Origin: a bacterium
GTDB lineage: Bacteria > JAHJDO01
Direction of reading: 5' to 3'
Assembly (NCBI GenBank): GCA_030631525.1
Contig: DAOVKY010000026.1
Location: 1-7,988, forward strand
Length of the DNA stretch: 7,988 nt
Positions 4,786-7,988 of the stretch are shown here, one piece after another; the stretch's first letter is position 1; each line of letters starts with the position of its first letter. The notes under the pieces are model-generated. The model saw only the letters and a program-made list of their open reading frames with translations. It was not told the origin of the DNA and did no database searches. The position numbers were made by a program, and so were the translations under genes.

Positions 4786-5892
4786 ATGGATAATCGTACA
4801 GCGCTTATAATTTTGAATCTGATTCCAGGCTTGGGGCCGGTTGGCATACAAAACCTGATAGATAAACTTGGAGAGCCAAGGGCAGTATTAGAGATGTCAG
4901 AGAATGGGTTAAGGAAAGCCAGCGGTCTGAGAAGAAGCGTTTTGAAAAACATAATATGTTGGGAAAAGATTGTTGATATAGAGCAGGAACTAGCTTTAAT
5001 TAAAGAAAAAGGTATAAAAATTATCACAATTCTTGATGATGAGTATCCTTTTTATCTAAAGAATATCCATTCTCCACCAGCAGTTCTCTATATTAAAAGC
5101 AATTCTCCTGTCGAGTTTATTCCATCAATAGCTATAGTTGGAACAAGAAAAGCCTCTCCTTACGGCGAAAAAATCACAAAAGAGCTGAGTATGGAACTTT
5201 CCCTGCGGGGCTTTATAATTGTGAGTGGAATGGCAAGAGGAATAGACTCCATTGCTCACAAGGCAGCTCTTGATGCAGGAGGCAAAACTATTGCTGTTTT
5301 AGGGTGTGGAGTGGGCATTGTATATCCAAAAGAGAATGTGGAGCTTGCGGAACAAATTCAGAAGCAAGGCGCTATAATCTCAGAATTCGGCATGGGAACC
5401 TCTCCGTCAAGAGAGAACTTTCCAAGAAGAAACAGGATAATCAGCGGACTATCTCTGGGAGTAATTGTTACTGAGGCTTCAGCGCGAAGCGGTTCGCTTA
5501 TTACAACCAGATTTGCTTTAGAACAAGGCAGGGAGGTTTTCTCTGTGCCGGGAAAAATCAACGCGCAAAATTCGGAGGGGGTGAATGGATTAATAAAGCA
5601 TGGAGCGAAACTGGTTCAGAATGTTGAGGATGTACTTACTGAACTCCAGCCAACAATGTATACGAATAAAATAACGCGTAAAAAAACCAGAGAGAACGCA
5701 CCTCTAAAGCCGGCAAATCTGTCTCCAGAAGAAAAGAAGATATATGATACTCTGTCCGACGAACCTGTTCATATAGATAAGATTATGGATAAGACACAAT
5801 TTTCAATTGGCGCCCTATCGCAGATTCTCTTGACCCTGGAGCTTAAAAAGATTATAAAGCAAGTTCCTGGAAAAATGTTTATAAGGATATAA
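4786..5892 (+). CDS. dprA: DNA-processing protein DprA (Smf)
   Basis: This is a complete 368-residue DprA. DprA binds incoming single-stranded DNA in the cytoplasm and loads RecA on it during natural transformation; many non-competent bacteria also carry it. Residues 1-60 form a helix-hairpin-helix/SAM-like region (LNLIPGLGPVG). The Rossmann-like DNA-binding core spans about 110-280, with IVGTRKAS (117-124), SGMARGIDSIAH (147-158), LGCGVGIVYP (172-181), FPRRNRIISGLS (212-223) and the basic RSGSLIT region. Residues 310-368 are a winged-helix C-terminal domain. ATG 4786 is the first start after an in-frame TAG at 4780 and is needed for the helix-hairpin-helix. Its AGGG lies only 1 nt upstream, which is unusually close, so translation may be weak or start by another route. 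topA follows 3 nt after the stop. Confidence 0.97.
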   Translation: MDNRTALIILNLIPGLGPVGIQNLIDKLGEPRAVLEMSENGLRKASGLRRSVLKNIICWEKIVDIEQELALIKEKGIKIITILDDEYPFYLKNIHSPPAVLYIKSNSPVEFIPSIAIVGTRKASPYGEKITKELSMELSLRGFIIVSGMARGIDSIAHKAALDAGGKTIAVLGCGVGIVYPKENVELAEQIQKQGAIISEFGMGTSPSRENFPRRNRIISGLSLGVIVTEASARSGSLITTRFALEQGREVFSVPGKINAQNSEGVNGLIKHGAKLVQNVEDVLTELQPTMYTNKITRKKTRENAPLKPANLSPEEKKIYDTLSDEPVHIDKIMDKTQFSIGALSQILLTLELKKIIKQVPGKMFIRI

Positions 5893-5895
5893 AAC

Positions 5896-7988
5896 ATGGC
5901 TAAATCACTTGTTATTGTTGAATCGCCTGCAAAGGCAAAAACAATTAACCGCTATTTAGGTTCTGATTTTGTTGTAAAAGCATCCATGGGGCATATTATA
6001 GATCTGCCTGTAAAAGAATTGGGAGTAGATATTGAGCATGATTTCAAACCAAAGTATGTTGTTATAAAAGGCAAACAAAAAATCCTGAAAGAACTGGCTG
6101 CGCAAGCACAAGCGGCTAAAGCAGTCTATCTTGCAACTGACCCGGACAGAGAAGGCGAAGCAATATCATGGCATTTAAAAAACTCAATATGCAAGGATAA
6201 AAAGGTCTTTCGTGTCCTTCTCCATGAGATTACCTCATCTTCAGTAAAGACAGCTTTTGATAATTCCATGGATATTAAAATGGATAAAGTAAATGCTCAG
6301 CAGGCTAGAAGAATTCTGGACAGGGTTGTAGGGTATAAAATCAGTCCTGTTCTGTGGAAAACAGTGGGAAGGAACTTAAGCGCAGGAAGAGTTCAGTCTG
6401 TTACGGTAAGAATTATAATTGACAGAGAGAGAGAGATTCAGAAATTCAAGCCTGAAGAGTATTGGACAATAATAGCTGACCTTGAAACTTCTGCCAGCGA
6501 AAATTTGAAAGCGAAATTGTCTAAGCTTAAGGTTACAAATAAAGCGCAAGCGGACAAGATAGCTGAGAATGTTAAAAATGCGCAATTTGTTGTATCCAAG
6601 ACAGATATAAAAACTCAAAAAAGATCCGCCTCTCCTCCATTCATAACAAGCAGGCTTCAGCAGGAGGCAAGTTCAAAATTGCATTTTTCATCTACAAGAA
6701 CTATGAGAATTGCGCAGCAACTCTATGAAGGAATTGAAACTGGTAAAGGCACAGCAGGATTGATCACTTACATGCGTACAGATTCTGTGCGCGTATCAGC
6801 AGAAGCTCTTAATGCAGTGAGAAATTACATAAAAAATAAATACGGAGAGCAGTATGTGCCTCCCAAACCTAATTTTTATAAAAGCAAAAAGACAGCGCAA
6901 GATGCGCATGAAGCAATTCGCCCGACAAGCGCTTCAAAAGATCCTGAAACAATCAAAAAATTTCTTACAGATGATCAGTTTAAGTTGTACAAGCTTATAT
7001 GGAATAAATTTGTTGTAAGCCAGATGGCGCCTGCAATTATTCAGTCCACAGTCGTGGAGATTAAAGCAGGCGACTATATTTTTACCGCTTCAGGATCAAC
7101 TGTCTTATTCCCGGGATATATGGCAATCCACGGAAATAACACTAAAGAAGACGAGCCAAAACTTCCTCCTTTAAAAGAAGGCGCTATATTGAAACTGCTA
7201 AAATTATTACCTGAACAACATTTCACAAAGCCGCCTTCCCGATATACAGAAGGCACCTTGATACGCACATTGGATGAGAAGGGAATAGGAAGGCCTTCAA
7301 CTTATGCGCCGACAATCAATACCATACAGAACAGAAAATACGTAATAAAGATAAAAGGATTCTTTCATCCTACAAATACCGGAGTACTTACAAATAATTT
7401 TTTGATTGAAAAATTCTCTGACATCCTTGATATAAAGTTTACCGCAGATATGGAATCACTTCTTGACCTGATTGAAAACGGCAAAAAAGACTGGATTGAT
7501 GTACTTAAGCAGTTTTATGTGAATTTCGAAAAAGATCTTACACAAGCTGGAACTCCGGAAAAGATCAATGTAAAATGTCAAAAATGTGGAAGTCCTATGG
7601 TTATTAGATGGAGATTTGGCAGAAGATTCTATGCATGTACTTCATTCCCAAAATGCAGACAAACAAAAGCTATTGAAAATGATGACCCACTGATAAAGGA
7701 CATACCTACGCAGGAAACCGAATATAAGTGCGAGAAATGCGGGAGCCCTATGCTGATAAGAACATCCAGAGGCGGGCAATTCCTAGCATGCAGCAGTTAT
7801 CCTAAATGCAAGAACACAAAGAGTCTTGATAAGGAAGGAAAGATCGTAGAAAGAAAGCCTCCTGAAGAATCGGATCAGGTTTGCGAGAAATGCGGAAGTA
7901 AAATGATAATAAAAATAAACCGACGAGGACAAAAATTCTTAGCATGCAGCGGCTATCCTAAATGCAGAAACGCAAAACCTCTGCCAAA
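5896..7988 (+). CDS. topA: DNA topoisomerase I, type IA (partial)
   Basis: The frame is open to the right edge, giving 697 residues with the C-terminus missing. The enzyme relaxes negatively supercoiled DNA by passing one strand through a transient break. The Toprim domain has ESPAKAKT (E9 to T16) and the metal-binding DPDREGE at 82-88. The body carries LSAGRVQSV, and TYMRTDS with the catalytic Tyr292. Further family motifs are DAHEAIRPT, SRYTEGTLIRTLDEKGIGRPSTYAPTI and FTADMESLLD. Three four-cysteine zinc ribbons follow, starting near C561, C612 and C663, each of the form CxKCGS...AC(T/S)xxPKC, as in many bacterial TopA C-termini. ATG 5896 has AAGGA at 5883-5887 with 8 nt spacing. The gene lies 3 nt after dprA, so the two are almost certainly one operon. 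No break or missing motif is seen. Confidence 0.97.
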   Translation, partial: MAKSLVIVESPAKAKTINRYLGSDFVVKASMGHIIDLPVKELGVDIEHDFKPKYVVIKGKQKILKELAAQAQAAKAVYLATDPDREGEAISWHLKNSICKDKKVFRVLLHEITSSSVKTAFDNSMDIKMDKVNAQQARRILDRVVGYKISPVLWKTVGRNLSAGRVQSVTVRIIIDREREIQKFKPEEYWTIIADLETSASENLKAKLSKLKVTNKAQADKIAENVKNAQFVVSKTDIKTQKRSASPPFITSRLQQEASSKLHFSSTRTMRIAQQLYEGIETGKGTAGLITYMRTDSVRVSAEALNAVRNYIKNKYGEQYVPPKPNFYKSKKTAQDAHEAIRPTSASKDPETIKKFLTDDQFKLYKLIWNKFVVSQMAPAIIQSTVVEIKAGDYIFTASGSTVLFPGYMAIHGNNTKEDEPKLPPLKEGAILKLLKLLPEQHFTKPPSRYTEGTLIRTLDEKGIGRPSTYAPTINTIQNRKYVIKIKGFFHPTNTGVLTNNFLIEKFSDILDIKFTADMESLLDLIENGKKDWIDVLKQFYVNFEKDLTQAGTPEKINVKCQKCGSPMVIRWRFGRRFYACTSFPKCRQTKAIENDDPLIKDIPTQETEYKCEKCGSPMLIRTSRGGQFLACSSYPKCKNTKSLDKEGKIVERKPPEESDQVCEKCGSKMIIKINRRGQKFLACSGYPKCRNAKPLP

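Noticed and set aside
4722..7268. Minus-strand open frames at 4722-5027, 5358-5561, 6376-6618 and 7074-7268
   Set aside because: They are shadows of dprA and topA, whose domain motifs are continuous on the plus strand.

Overview
This is a low-GC bacterial window in which housekeeping DNA-metabolism genes flank a short, repeat-rich accessory stretch. The organism cannot be named from this sequence. Bacterial features are the lipobox lipoprotein, sigma-70-type promoters, the HicBA module, the dprA-topA pair and a REP-associated transposase. Interspersed palindromes in AT-rich DNA would fit a Gram-negative or candidate-phylum genome, but that is inference.

Minus strand, 2340 to the left edge: a large open-ended gene. 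It encodes an endonuclease Q-type PHP nuclease with a four-cysteine zinc site, joined to a UvrD/PcrA/Rep superfamily 1 helicase. Upstream on the same strand (2847 to 2436) is a complete HicB-HicA toxin-antitoxin pair, antitoxin first, with an 8-nt overlap. It has a close-to-consensus promoter (TTGAAC, 17 nt, TATAAT) and a strong Shine-Dalgarno.

The intergenic stretch 2901-3147 holds two palindromic repeats: a REP-like hairpin with a GTAG foot, and a GTCATTGC...GCAATC element. Rightward from there runs a two-gene unit, 3222-4036. It encodes an unrecognised 131-residue protein and a 132-residue lipoprotein, transcribed from a TTGACA, 17 nt, TAATAT promoter whose -10 lies inside a 7+7 palindrome. 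Next is an imperfect inverted repeat, then a REP-associated tyrosine transposase (RAYT, 4136-4675). Two hairpins of the same GTAG-footed design as the intergenic one lie inside the RAYT coding sequence, in opposite orientations and translated in frame. This is the most distinctive feature of the window.

The right end is an ordinary core pair. dprA (4786-5892) encodes a single-stranded-DNA-binding RecA loader. After a 3-nt gap comes topA (5896 to the right edge), encoding a type IA topoisomerase with three zinc ribbons visible before the window ends. No fully new system can be demonstrated. The best leads are the REPs inside the RAYT gene, the EndoQ-helicase fusion, and the operator-controlled pair of unknown genes.
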